The notes beneath the pieces were generated by a model, which saw nothing but the letters and a program-made list of their open reading frames with translations, was not told the DNA's origin and ran no database searches. Shown piece by piece: positions 45,428 through 54,495 of a DNA stretch of 64,000 nucleotides; position 1 is the first letter of the stretch; every line of letters begins with the position of its first letter. Both the position numbers and the translations under genes were made by a program. Source of the stretch: an uncultured Pseudoteredinibacter sp. (GTDB lineage Bacteria > Pseudomonadota > Gammaproteobacteria > Pseudomonadales > Cellvibrionaceae); assembly GCF_947500695.1 (NCBI RefSeq), contig NZ_CANMSS010000001.1, positions 434,001 through 498,000 on the forward strand, in the 5' to 3' direction.

Positions 45428-45435
45428 CAGTTACT

Positions 45436-46329
45436 ATGAGATCTCAAATAACTCTAGAAGTCCTTGAAATTCTTGATGCCATTGATCGTCGAGGCAGTTT
45501 TGCTAAGGCGGCCGAAGAGTTGAATCGGGTGACCTCGGCATTATCGTATTCCGTGCAAAAACTCGAGGAGCAGTTAGATATTGTGGTGTTTAGGCGGCAG
45601 GGGCGCCGATCGGTACTCACGCCTGCTGGAAAGTTACTTCTAGATGAGGGGCGGCAGCTGTTGCAGGCTAGCAACGATATCGTCCTAAAGGCGAAAGAGG
45701 TGGCTAATGGTTGGGAGCCAAGGATCCGCATTGCCGTTGAATCTCTGCAGAACTATCCCAGCTTTTTTACTGTGGTATCCGATTTTTTGCAGGAGCACCC
45801 CAGTATGGAAATAGATGTTCAAGAGTCAGTTCTAAACGGTGGCTGGGATGCCTTGGCCAGAGCTGAGGTAGAGCTGCTTGTAGGCGCGCCAGGGCCGGTA
45901 CCTAGCAACCAGGGGATTAGAATGGAGCCTTATGGCTTGGACGCGCTGATTGAGCTTATATCATCTCATCACCCTTTGGCTGAGCAGGCAGCTAATGTCG
46001 ATTCGGTAGATCAGGTTTACCCAAGCCTCAGGCGGGTAGTGCTGCATGATACCTCGGTGGTTGATGTTGCCCGAAGTGCCGGCCTCGGGCAGCAATCACA
46101 GCGTTTTTATGTGCAAACCATGGAGCAAAAATACCAGGCCATCAAAGCTGGAATAGGAATCGGCTTTGTACCTACGCACCGCGCCGAGAGAGCAATAGAA
46201 AGCGGTGAGCTTATCAAAGTTGCCAAGCCGATTATGGATAATCAGCAGCAGTACCTGGCCTGGAAAGTGAGTAACAAAGGCAGGGGCTTGCAAGAATTGT
46301 GTCGGCGTTTGTTACAAGATGATCGGTGA
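45436..46329 (+). CDS. LysR-family transcriptional regulator
   Basis: This 297-residue protein has an N-terminal winged helix-turn-helix (about 3-62; LEVLEILDAIDRRGSFAKAA, then ALSYSVQKLEEQLDIVVF) and a C-terminal periplasmic-binding-protein-like effector domain (about 90-290). It is transcribed away from an azoreductase gene, the usual arrangement for regulators of YhcB/AzoR-type quinone defence. The perfect operator candidate (45413-45427) lies 8 bp before its start. Ligand unknown. Confidence 0.93.
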   Translation: MRSQITLEVLEILDAIDRRGSFAKAAEELNRVTSALSYSVQKLEEQLDIVVFRRQGRRSVLTPAGKLLLDEGRQLLQASNDIVLKAKEVANGWEPRIRIAVESLQNYPSFFTVVSDFLQEHPSMEIDVQESVLNGGWDALARAEVELLVGAPGPVPSNQGIRMEPYGLDALIELISSHHPLAEQAANVDSVDQVYPSLRRVVLHDTSVVDVARSAGLGQQSQRFYVQTMEQKYQAIKAGIGIGFVPTHRAERAIESGELIKVAKPIMDNQQQYLAWKVSNKGRGLQELCRRLLQDDR

Positions 46330-46571
46330 TTAATCCGCAGGCTGCTCTAGGGGTTTCTTTCGTAGATACTTTTCCACTTTTAGGCAAGCTCGACTGCGAG
46401 ACTGCCTACGGTATCGCCTGGGAAATTACTGGGATTCAAACAAGGCTAATCCTACTCCTTTCAGTTTACCCTTGTGGAAATATTGCCAAAAGAGAGTCGC
46501 AGATAAGCCAAGCCACAGAGCTTTATGCTCTGCAACTCAAGCGGCTTTAAACTTAAATGCTCGTCTTTTTC

Positions 46572-47258
46572 CTATGAAGTCTTGTTCTGAGCGCGCTTTG
46601 ATCGAAACGCAATCAACCCCAAAAAAGCGCCAAGCAGTAATAGGCCTATGGGTGGCAAAGCTGGCACAGAAGTAGTTGAGCTTGCCCCTACAGCGCTAAA
46701 AAAGCGTATATAAATATGGAAACCTGTCACTAATATAGGTGCGCCCCCTGAGTCGCTAACAAGGTCGCGAAGATCGCCCACTAGGGTGTTAGATATTACG
46801 TTATAGGCATTGGCACCATCAGATGAATATACAGCAATAAAATATGTTCCTGGCGCCAGCTGAGATGTTGTGAGCGTAAATTGATCCAAATTGGAATCAT
46901 TTCCGCCTACAGTGACATTCGCATAGGTAGATCGGTTTGCTAAGGTTGCTGGCCCCGATTCAATTAAATTGTATGGCGCTACGTTGCTGCGTATTGCGTA
47001 TTCATAACTCGTAGCCATTGAGGGTGTGCTATCGCTGAGCTGCTCTATTCTTGTAATAACAGTGGGTGAAGTAATCGTCAGGGGAGTAAAGCCTATTTGC
47101 CTCGGTGGGCCTACATGCTGGACTTGTAGGGTGTTTGCTGCACCGTCAAATCCAGTAATACGCTCATCCAATAGAGTTTGCGCTAGTGATTGTTGGCTAA
47201 AGAACCCAGTAATCACTAATAAAAAAGAAAATACGGCACACGTACGTGAGTACTTCAT
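46572..47258 (-). CDS. Exported protein with CTERM-type sorting tail
   Basis: This 228-residue protein has a signal peptide ending near residue 26 (QQSLAQ). The middle part is Ser/Thr/Asn-rich and beta-like, resembling pre-peptidase-type domains (LDQFTLTTSQLAPGTYFIAVYS). The C-terminus is a tripartite sorting signal: VPALPPIG, a hydrophobic helix (LLLLGAFLGLIAF) and basic residues (RSKRAQ), like the IPTL/VPALP branch of CTERM domains. No sortase gene is in the window. It stands alone; function unknown. Confidence 0.75.
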   Translation of the reverse strand: MKYSRTCAVFSFLLVITGFFSQQSLAQTLLDERITGFDGAANTLQVQHVGPPRQIGFTPLTITSPTVITRIEQLSDSTPSMATSYEYAIRSNVAPYNLIESGPATLANRSTYANVTVGGNDSNLDQFTLTTSQLAPGTYFIAVYSSDGANAYNVISNTLVGDLRDLVSDSGGAPILVTGFHIYIRFFSAVGASSTTSVPALPPIGLLLLGAFLGLIAFRSKRAQNKTS

Positions 47259-48057
47259 TTACTACCCCCACAACGGAATTGATTAGTTATTATAAAACTT
47301 GGTGATACTAACCCGCACTTATATTAATTGGTAGTAAAAATGGCGCATAAAGGAACTTTCATAATGCCTTTTCAATCGCTGAAGAGCTTAGTCAAACGTT
47401 TCCAGATACAGAGTTTCATACAGAAGGGCGCGTGAGTTTTTATATTTTGTTGTTTTGGTAATGAGCGAATCCCTAAGGGCTAAGAAGAGGGGGCTCTAGA
47501 AAATCAAAAGTTAAATAAAAAAAACCCGACGTCTGGGGGAGAGCATCGGGCCAAGACCATTAGGAGTAAACACGTCGTTGAACATAGCTTTGAAGAAAGA
47601 TAACAGTGCTCTGTTCGATCATAAGATGAAGACTGGCTGCTGTCATTTACCTTACTGGCGTTATTAAGTATTAATCAAATCAGAAAAAATGCCAGTGAAA
47701 TATCGCCGTTGCTTAAATGTTTTTTTCATGTTGCCAAGGCTTCGAAATACTCAATTCTTATATCCAACCTATTACTGAGCTCCGGGGTAATTAATCGCTA
47801 TTTGTTATTAATTTCGTGGAATATAAACATGCTTGCTATATAACTTAAGCTGCCATTAGTTGGCACTATAGTCACAAAAGCCGCTTTGGCCTCTTTATTG
47901 CAATATTTTTTGTAATGATCACTGCAATTGAGTCAGCCCCCCAAAATAGCCTAGTGTGATTGTAATACGGCTTATTGCCGGCTAGGTACTGGACAAAAAT
48001 TTCCTGTGGGAAATTTAAAAGGGAAGCTTGTTGCCGCTTATATACGGGAAGAGCGTT
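47259..48057. other. Long intergenic region with one structured hairpin
   Basis: No supported ORF in 799 bp. The feature of note is a hairpin at 47525-47550 next to an A-run (47517-47524); see its own entry. A small TTG-started reading frame near 47578 is not convincing. The rest is AT-rich and likely holds promoters for the CTERM gene and the lipoprotein gene. Confidence 0.4.
47517..47550 (-). terminator. Hairpin with T-tract, terminator or structured RNA candidate
   Basis: On the - strand CCCGA...TCGGG (5 bp, then a mismatch and one more pair) encloses a C-rich loop and is followed by eight T. No gene upstream on that strand in 47551-48057 explains a terminator, so it could end an unannotated small RNA or be a structured leader read on the + strand. 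Confidence 0.45.
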
Positions 48058-48678
48058 ATGAAAACGAGTAAGTTCACCGCCGCAAAATTTTTGTCGATCG
48101 CTTTATTGCTATCGATGCAAATGGCCTGCACGCCGCAATACAGTTATCAGGTGGCCCAGGAGATTCCGTCCTATCTTCAAATGAGTAATAAAGTAAATAT
48201 TACTCGGCAGCAGCAGTGGCGGCTTAATGCCCATACGCCTTTGTATATTGCAATGGCTAAAAACGATCTAATTCCCCGTACCGAGCTGACTATCACAGAA
48301 AGCCTTTACGATGCTTTGCTGGAGCAATTTCCACTGAGCAAAGCCTCCTCCAATCCTGCTAGTTTAGGCGAGGCGCTGGCCAGCGCTCGCTTGATGCGCA
48401 TGCCGATCACGGTGTTTCATCAGTTATCCTACATGGAGGACAATATCAGCAGCTGGCAGGAGTTCGATCAGGATATGGACTCCGGCAGATCCATGGGGCG
48501 GGACCGTCTGCGCCTTCAGATCCAGTTATACGATAGCTATAGCGGTAAGCTATTGGATTCGGCCATATTGGATTCGGTAAGTCGCCGGCTTGCTTGGTCT
48601 GAGGTAAGTCCAATTGAGCTATTGCGTATGGCATCCGCAGATTATGCTCAGCAGTTAACTATGGTCAGCGTCCCCTGA
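48058..48678 (+). CDS. DUF4823-like lipoprotein
   Basis: I chose ATG 48058 because it has a GGGAAGAG ribosome-binding site and gives a lipoprotein signal (SIALLLSMQMAC, lipidated Cys about residue 24). The TTG at 48028 would bury it. The 206-residue product continues with a beta/alpha domain (YDALLEQFPLSKASSN, GEALASARLMRMPITVF, GRDRLRLQIQLYDSYSGKLL), which matches what I remember of DUF4823 lipoproteins in Pseudomonas. Function unknown; outer-membrane or periplasmic. Confidence 0.7.
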   Translation: MKTSKFTAAKFLSIALLLSMQMACTPQYSYQVAQEIPSYLQMSNKVNITRQQQWRLNAHTPLYIAMAKNDLIPRTELTITESLYDALLEQFPLSKASSNPASLGEALASARLMRMPITVFHQLSYMEDNISSWQEFDQDMDSGRSMGRDRLRLQIQLYDSYSGKLLDSAILDSVSRRLAWSEVSPIELLRMASADYAQQLTMVSVP

Positions 48679-48822
48679 TAACCGCTTTGAGACAAAGACG
48701 AAGGGTTCTTGCATCATGAGCTGACTATGGGCAGACTGTAGCGCCCTAATGCTGGGAACACAAAAATCCTCCGTTGTATGGCCGTCGATTATCGGCTAGT
48801 GAGACTTAAAGAGAGGGTGGTT

Positions 48823-49395
48823 ATGCCAAGCAGGAATTATAATTTAAGACCTATGCTAGACCCAGAACAACTGAGCCAGGCCGTTCAACAAGCCGCTTCG
48901 CCAGGATCTAAGCCTCCAGTTCATTTGTGGAACCCTGATTTCAGTGGCGACATCGATATTGTTATTGCTGCAGATGGGCAGTGGTATCACGAAGGCGATC
49001 CTATTCGCCGCTTACCTTTACGCGCATTGTTCGCCTCGATTTTAAAGCGCGAAGGCGATGAGTACTTTTTGGTAACCCCGATTGAGAAGTGGCGAATTCA
49101 AGTGGAGAGACAAGCATTTTGTCTAACTCAAATGATGGAGTTGGAAGAAGATGGTGTGTTTTTTCTTGAGTTTCGCAACGAAATTGGTGAATCTGTGCGC
49201 CTTGATGCCAAGCACCAAATTTGGTTTGAAAGCTATGGTGAGCAAAGTATCCCCTGTATTGCCGTGCGAGATGGCTTAAATGCGAGCTTATCACGATCGG
49301 TCTTTTACGAGCTGGTAAATCTTGCCCAGGACTGTGAGGGTGAAATGCAAGTGTTTAGCGGCGGAGTTGGATGTTCCTTAGGGAAAATATATTAA
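48823..49395 (+). CDS. DUF1285 family protein
   Basis: The 190-residue product from ATG 48823 has a GAGGG site 5 bp upstream; ATG 48778 lacks one. The DUF1285 pattern is clear: PPVHLWNPDFSGDIDIVI, ADGQWYHEGDPIRRLPLRAL, REGDEYFLVTPIEKWRIQVE and a QIWFESYGEQSIPCI strand. The family is a conserved small beta-rich cytoplasmic fold of unknown function in proteobacteria. It is followed by a bidirectional terminator. Confidence 0.9.
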   Translation: MPSRNYNLRPMLDPEQLSQAVQQAASPGSKPPVHLWNPDFSGDIDIVIAADGQWYHEGDPIRRLPLRALFASILKREGDEYFLVTPIEKWRIQVERQAFCLTQMMELEEDGVFFLEFRNEIGESVRLDAKHQIWFESYGEQSIPCIAVRDGLNASLSRSVFYELVNLAQDCEGEMQVFSGGVGCSLGKIY

Positions 49396-49434
49396 CTAGC
49401 TTTAAAGCTCTTGTAGCTGCTAACTAAAATAGAT

Positions 49435-49472
49435 GACATTAAAAAAGGGCCTGAAGGCCCTTTTTTAATGTC
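49435..49472. terminator. Bidirectional intrinsic terminator
   Basis: A perfect 17-bp stem (GACATT + A-run + GGGCC / GGCCC + T-run + AATGTC) with a TGAA loop lies between the convergent DUF1285 and ETF-QO genes. Confidence 0.95.
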
Positions 49473-49487
49473 GCAACAAGCTTTGCG

Positions 49488-51128
49488 TTACATATTTGGA
49501 TAGTTAGGGCCGCCAGCACCCTCTGGGCATACCCAGGTAATGTTCTGGCTTGGGTCTTTAATATCACAAGTTTTGCAGTGTACGCAGTTCTGGCCATTAA
49601 TTTGGAACTTCTTGCTGCCATCTTCTTGCTCGACAACCTCGTAAACACCTGCAGGGCAGTAGCGTTGTGCTGGCTCGTCCCACTTGGCGTAGTTCACCTC
49701 CATTGGGATAGCGTCGTCTTTCAAGGTTAGGTGGCAAAGTTGGTCTTCTTCGTGGTTGGTATTCGATAGGAATACCGAAGAAGGTTTATCAAAGCTCAAA
49801 ACGCCGTCTGGTCGCGGGTATTCAATCTTCTTGGCCTCGGAGGCTAGCTGCATGCCTTCATGGTCTGGCTTAGGGTCAGATAGTGTCCAAGGCAGGCCGC
49901 CATTGAAGATATTGATATCGATAAAGGCGTAGGCTGAACCAATAATGTTGCCCCACTTATGCTGTGCTGGGCCGAAGTTGCGCTGGGTGTGAAGTTCTTT
50001 CCACGCCCAAGAAGCTTTGTAGGCCTCGGTAAACTCAGTTAGATCTTGACCGTTACGCTCTTCTGCAATCGCTTTAACTACCACTTCAGCGCCTAGCATG
50101 CCGGATTTCATGGCGGTGTGGCTGCCTTTAATTTTGGCGAAGTTTAGGGTGCCAGCGTTATCGCCTAGTAATAAGCCGCCAGGGAAGGTCATCTTGGGCT
50201 GTGACTGGATACCGCCTTTGGCAATAGCGCGGGCACCGTAAGAAAGACGCTCGCCACCCTCTAGGTACTGCTTGGCTACAGGATGATGTTTGTAGCGCTG
50301 GAACTCATCGAACGGGCTTAGGTGCGGGTTGGTATAGGAAAGGTCGGTAATTAGGCCGATCACGACCTGATTGTCTTCGATGTGGTATAAGAAGGTACCG
50401 CCAGCAGAGCCTGATTCGTTCAGTGGCCAGCCTGCGGTGTGAACAACCAAACCTTGCTGATGCTGTTCGGCTGGAACCTTCCAAATCTCTTTAATGCCGA
50501 TACCATAATGCTGTGGCTCTACGTCTTTATCCAGCTCGTATTTGGCGATCAATTGCTTACCAAGCTGGCCGCGACAGCCTTCAGTGAATAGGGTGTATTT
50601 ACCGTGCAGCTCCATGCCGGGCATATAGCTGTCTTTTTGCTGACCATCCAAACCTATGCCCATATCGCCAGTGGCAATGCCTTTTACGCTGCCATCTTCG
50701 TTATAGACAACTTCGGCGGCGGCAAAGCCTGGAAAGATCTCTACACCCATGGCTTCGGCTTGTTCAGCCAGCCAGCGGCACAAGTTGCCAAGGCTGATAA
50801 TATAGTTGCCTTCGTTATGCATGGTTTTAGGGGTAAAGAAGTTTGGAATCTTGATGCTGTTTTCGGCGTTGCGCAGCATATAGATGTCATCACCAGTGAC
50901 TTCGGTGTTGAGTGGCGCGCCACGTTCTTTCCAATCAGGGAACAGCTCATTTAGGGCAGTGGGCTCGAATACCGCACCCGAAAGGATGTGGGCTCCAACC
51001 TCTGAACCTTTTTCAACTAGGCAGACAGAGATTTCTTCGTTCAGCTGTTTTATACGACAGGCTGCTGATAAACCGGCAGGGCCAGCACCAACGATAACCA
51101 CATCGTATTCCATATATTCTCTTTCCAC
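49488..51128 (-). CDS. Electron-transfer flavoprotein-ubiquinone oxidoreductase
   Basis: This 546-residue protein starts at GTG 51128, with AGGAG 7 bp upstream. Its first residues MEREYMEYD match Pseudomonas homologues, so the later ATG 51113 is not used. The FAD-binding motif DVVIVGAGPAGLSAA is followed by the membrane/quinone region and the C-terminal 4Fe-4S cysteines (NCVHCKTCDIKDP and WVCPEGAGG). The enzyme transfers electrons from ETF, reduced by acyl-CoA and other dehydrogenases, to ubiquinone at the inner membrane. It is divergent from etfBA, its electron donor. Confidence 0.96.
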   Translation of the reverse strand: MEREYMEYDVVIVGAGPAGLSAACRIKQLNEEISVCLVEKGSEVGAHILSGAVFEPTALNELFPDWKERGAPLNTEVTGDDIYMLRNAENSIKIPNFFTPKTMHNEGNYIISLGNLCRWLAEQAEAMGVEIFPGFAAAEVVYNEDGSVKGIATGDMGIGLDGQQKDSYMPGMELHGKYTLFTEGCRGQLGKQLIAKYELDKDVEPQHYGIGIKEIWKVPAEQHQQGLVVHTAGWPLNESGSAGGTFLYHIEDNQVVIGLITDLSYTNPHLSPFDEFQRYKHHPVAKQYLEGGERLSYGARAIAKGGIQSQPKMTFPGGLLLGDNAGTLNFAKIKGSHTAMKSGMLGAEVVVKAIAEERNGQDLTEFTEAYKASWAWKELHTQRNFGPAQHKWGNIIGSAYAFIDINIFNGGLPWTLSDPKPDHEGMQLASEAKKIEYPRPDGVLSFDKPSSVFLSNTNHEEDQLCHLTLKDDAIPMEVNYAKWDEPAQRYCPAGVYEVVEQEDGSKKFQINGQNCVHCKTCDIKDPSQNITWVCPEGAGGPNYPNM

Positions 51129-51774
51129 AGTCTCACTCCTGGCAAATCTAGCTAAATACGGTTGTGCCGTTTATCTAATAGCGGCACTTCTATAATACAA
51201 ACCGAGAGGCTTGGCTTTTTATCAACCCAAAACCTCTGGGTTAAGCTTCATTATTGGCTTAGCTTAACCTTTCTAAACCTTTTAACGCCATTCATAGTTT
51301 TGATACCCGTTATCGATACTGTCGATTCGAGCTTGAAACGGCTGGCAAAGCGCTCAGATAATTAAAACTAATACCCAATTTCTCTAGTATTGGCGCGGAT
51401 TATAGCTGTGACGGCCTAGATAGACCAATGGTAAAAAGGCGCAAAGCTATGACCGAATGTTCCACCATTTAAGTAGCGAGATGCGACATTTGCCCAACAA
51501 CTGCCTAATTAATGAGCCTTAAAAAGGTACTGTCTGTGGAAAAAATGACTAATTTCAGTGACTTTGATCAATCTCGCCATTACCCCTGAGCAGAACAGGT
51601 ATTGATTTTAAGGGGCTGCTGCTTCAACATACTCGCCGCTCGAAGTCGGCTGTAATATGCTTTTATTAAAGCCAGAGCACTGCGGGAATGTGGTACCACT
51701 CTTAAAACAACAAGGGCGTAAAGCCAGAGGGTGCTGCCGCGTTTATCCTTCAACGATAAGCGAATGGGAAACCG
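51129..51774. promoter_or_regulatory. Palindrome-rich divergent region between ETF-QO and etfBA
   Basis: No supported ORF. Inverted repeats: GTGCCG/CGGCAC (51164-51187), AACC-G-AGAGG / CCTCT-G-GGTT (51199-51242), GGTTAAGCT/AGCTTAACC (51239-51269) and the 10-bp palindrome GTGGTACCAC (51690-51699). The first three are in the probable ETF-QO 5' leader or promoter. No PsrA- or FadR-type consensus was recognised. Confidence 0.5.
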
Positions 51775-52524
51775 ATGAAGATTCTTGTTGCTGTAAAACG
51801 CGTTGTGGACTACAACGTCAAAGTACGTCCAAAGTCAGACGGTACTGACGTTGATATTGCCAACGCTAAAATGTCTATTAACCCTTTCTGTGAAATCGCT
51901 GTTGAAGAAGCGGTTCGCCTAAAAGAGAAGGGCGTTGCGACTGAAGTAGTCGCCGTATCACTGGGTACCAAACAATCCCAAGAACAAATTCGTACTGCGA
52001 TGGCCTTAGGTGCCGATCGCGGCATCTTGGTAGAAACCGATACTGAGCTGCAGCCATTAGGCGTGGCGAAGTGTTTGAATGCCATCATCGCTAAGGAATC
52101 CCCTGATCTTGTGATCATGGGTAAGCAGTCCATTGACGGTGACAACAACCAAACTGGTCAGATGCTAGGTGCATTGAGCAATATGCCTCAGGGTACTTTC
52201 GCTTCTGAAGTTGCGGTTGAAGACGGCACTGTTAACGTAACTCGCGAAATCGACGGCGGTCTACAGACTGTTAAGTTGAACTTGCCAGCGATCGTTACTA
52301 CCGATCTGCGCTTGAATGAGCCTCGCTATGCGTCTTTGCCTAACATCATGAAGGCTAAGAAGAAGCCACTAGATACTACAACTCCTGATGAGTTGGGTGT
52401 TGATGTAGCTCCACGTGTACAAACCTTGAAAGTTGAGCCACCTGCCGAGCGCAGTGCGGGCATCAAGGTTGCAGACGTAGCTGAGCTGGTTGAGAAACTA
52501 AAAAATGAGGCGAAGGTGATCTAA
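51775..52524 (+). CDS. etfB: Electron transfer flavoprotein beta subunit
   Basis: This 249-residue protein has the EtfB pattern: [58 protein letters not shown] and the AMP-binding stretch [18 protein letters not shown]. With EtfA it forms the FAD/AMP heterodimer that collects electrons from acyl-CoA and other dehydrogenases. It is immediately followed by etfA (1 bp gap). Confidence 0.98.
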   Translation: MKILVAVKRVVDYNVKVRPKSDGTDVDIANAKMSINPFCEIAVEEAVRLKEKGVATEVVAVSLGTKQSQEQIRTAMALGADRGILVETDTELQPLGVAKCLNAIIAKESPDLVIMGKQSIDGDNNQTGQMLGALSNMPQGTFASEVAVEDGTVNVTREIDGGLQTVKLNLPAIVTTDLRLNEPRYASLPNIMKAKKKPLDTTTPDELGVDVAPRVQTLKVEPPAERSAGIKVADVAELVEKLKNEAKVI

Positions 52525-52525
52525 G

Positions 52526-53455
52526 ATGAGTATTTTAGTAATTGCAGAACACGATAATGCTAGCCTCAAGGCCGCTACTCTAAACACTTTGGCTGCGGCT
52601 AAAGCGATTGGTGGTGACGTACATGTACTCGTTGCTGGCTCTGGTTGTGGTGCTGCGGCTGAAGCTGCTGCCCAAGCTGATGGTGTAGCTAAGGTATTAG
52701 TTGCTGACAATGCCGCATACGAGTATCAGTTGGCTGAAAACGTTGCAGCTCTTGTTGCTGACTTGGGTAAAGATTACACCCATGTTTTGGCTTCTGCGAC
52801 CAGTAACGGTAAGAACATCATGCCTCGCGCTGCAGCTTTGCTGGATGTTCAGGCTATTTCTGACATCATTTCTGTTGAGAGCAGCGATACCTTTAAGCGT
52901 CCTATCTACGCTGGTAACGTGATCGCAACAGTACAGAGCTCTGATGCGATTAAAGTGATCACTGTTCGTGGTACGGCGTTTGACGCTGTAGCAGCCGAAG
53001 GTGGTTCTGCTGCTGTTGAGTCTGTAGATAATGCCCAAGATGCTGGTGTTTCCTCTTTCGTTGGTGAAGAGCTAGCGAAGAGCGATCGTCCTGAGCTAAC
53101 TGCCGCCAAGATTGTTATCTCTGGTGGTCGTGGTATGCAGAACGGCGAAAACTTCGAAATGCTGTACAAGGTAGCTGACAAGCTAGGTGCTGCGGTAGGT
53201 GCTTCACGTGCTGCTGTAGATGCTGGCTTCGTACCTAACGATATGCAGGTTGGTCAAACCGGTAAAATCGTTGCGCCTGAGTTGTACATCGCTGTAGGTA
53301 TCTCCGGTGCTATTCAGCACTTGGCAGGTATGAAAGATTCTAAGGTTATCGTTGCCATCAACAAAGACGAAGAAGCTCCGATCTTCTCTGTAGCAGACTA
53401 CGGTCTAGTTGCTGATTTGTTTGAAGCTGTGCCTGAGTTGGAATCTTCCATCTAA
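52526..53455 (+). CDS. etfA: Electron transfer flavoprotein alpha subunit
   Basis: This 309-residue protein has a variable N-terminal domain and a conserved C-terminal FAD-binding domain with [38 protein letters not shown] and [21 protein letters not shown]. It is the FAD-carrying subunit of ETF and passes electrons to the ETF-QO encoded divergently. It is followed by an intrinsic terminator at 53545-53576. Confidence 0.98.
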   Translation: MSILVIAEHDNASLKAATLNTLAAAKAIGGDVHVLVAGSGCGAAAEAAAQADGVAKVLVADNAAYEYQLAENVAALVADLGKDYTHVLASATSNGKNIMPRAAALLDVQAISDIISVESSDTFKRPIYAGNVIATVQSSDAIKVITVRGTAFDAVAAEGGSAAVESVDNAQDAGVSSFVGEELAKSDRPELTAAKIVISGGRGMQNGENFEMLYKVADKLGAAVGASRAAVDAGFVPNDMQVGQTGKIVAPELYIAVGISGAIQHLAGMKDSKVIVAINKDEEAPIFSVADYGLVADLFEAVPELESSI

Positions 53456-53544
53456 GCCGGTCTTGGGTTTATTGATTGGGAGGGCAGCTTGCTGCTCTTC
53501 ACTGAGCTTTGGGCTCAGATGATTTCCATCAGTAAATTTCAAGC

Positions 53545-53576
53545 ATAAAAAAAGCCGCAATAGCGGCTTTTTTTAT
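53545..53576. terminator. Bidirectional intrinsic terminator
   Basis: AT + A-run + GCCGC / GCGGC + T-run + AT around an AATA loop, between etfA (+) and the lipoprotein gene (-). Confidence 0.92.
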
Positions 53577-53593
53577 GGCTGCGAATTAATCAA

Positions 53594-54028
53594 TTATTCG
53601 CTTTTTAGCTTTTCAAGAGCGCCTTCAGCTTTGTCTTTTAGCTCGTTCATTTTTTCTTCGTCTTGAACGGCTTCTTCAACCTTGTTCATTGCGTCGCCAG
53701 CAGCTTCTTCAACTTTATCAGCTACAGCACCAACAGCGTCTTTAGCGCCTTCGCCTAGCTCACCAGCCGCTTCTTTTGCGCTATCGCTCATTTCGCTCAT
53801 GGCATCAGAAGCCTGCTCTTTAAGACCAGATGCGGCATCTTGGGTAGCTTTGGCAGCTTGATCCAATAGGTTGCCAGACTCAGCCTTGGCTTCGCCAGCA
53901 GCTTCTTCAACAGCAGCGGCGGCTTTTTTCTCTTCGCTAGCGTCTTGTGAACAGCCAGCTAGTACCAAAACAGAAGCCGCAGTGAAAGCCAGTAGACCGT
54001 TACGCAACAATTTAGTGTTAATTTTCAT
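53594..54028 (-). CDS. Ala/Lys/Glu-rich helical lipoprotein
   Basis: This 144-residue protein has a lipoprotein signal with lipobox LAGC (Cys about residue 26). The mature part is almost wholly Ala, Lys, Glu and Asp with repeats such as KEAAGELGEGAKDAVGAV and KVEEAAGDAMNKVEEAV, giving a long amphipathic helix like LEA or apolipoprotein-type proteins. There is no enzyme motif. It is probably a periplasmic, outer-membrane-anchored stress or envelope-stabilising protein; the function is not established. Confidence 0.7.
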   Translation of the reverse strand: MKINTKLLRNGLLAFTAASVLVLAGCSQDASEEKKAAAAVEEAAGEAKAESGNLLDQAAKATQDAASGLKEQASDAMSEMSDSAKEAAGELGEGAKDAVGAVADKVEEAAGDAMNKVEEAVQDEEKMNELKDKAEGALEKLKSE

Positions 54029-54223
54029 TCTATATCCCCTTTGTCTTCACTTATAATAAACCTAATACAGGTATATTAGGCGCGGCATCAAGACCCTTGT
54101 TCCTGGCAGCGCCTTTTAACTTTTATGAGACCGCTCTTATGAGCGACTCAGGCAGTGTATCTGGCTTATCCTGAATAGAAAAGTAACCGATACCACATTT
54201 TTGCGAAGAGTTTGGAGTTATTA

Positions 54224-54424
54224 GTGGATATTGAAGTATTTGAAACCTGGTCTCTGTATCTAGGGGTCGGTGGCCTAATCGCCTTTATGGCATTTATTGT
54301 TTGGGATTTAGCCAAACAGTCCAATGCTGGGCGCTTCGGTACCATGATTCTGTTTGCGGCTCTTGGTTTGGGTGTTCTGGGTTTTGTCATTAAAACCGTC
54401 ATTGTACAGATGATGGAGCAGTAA
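54224..54424 (+). CDS. DUF2788 family small membrane protein
   Basis: The 66-residue product from GTG 54224 has a GGAG 6 bp upstream; a TTG at 54212 is possible but less likely. Two hydrophobic segments, LGVGGLIAFMAFIVWDLAK and MILFAALGLGVLGFVIKTVI, flank a short polar loop (QSNAGRFG), the DUF2788 pattern. Inner membrane; function unknown. Confidence 0.8.
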   Translation: MDIEVFETWSLYLGVGGLIAFMAFIVWDLAKQSNAGRFGTMILFAALGLGVLGFVIKTVIVQMMEQ

Positions 54425-54495
54425 GCTCCCCGGTGTCCAATTGCTAGTAATAGCTGCACATTGCGCAGTAACCCGTTTTTGCGAGAACAGGCCTT

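Noticed and set aside
46326..46550. 74-codon ORF right after the LysR gene
   Set aside because: It overlaps the LysR stop codon, lacks a ribosome-binding site and shows no family pattern.
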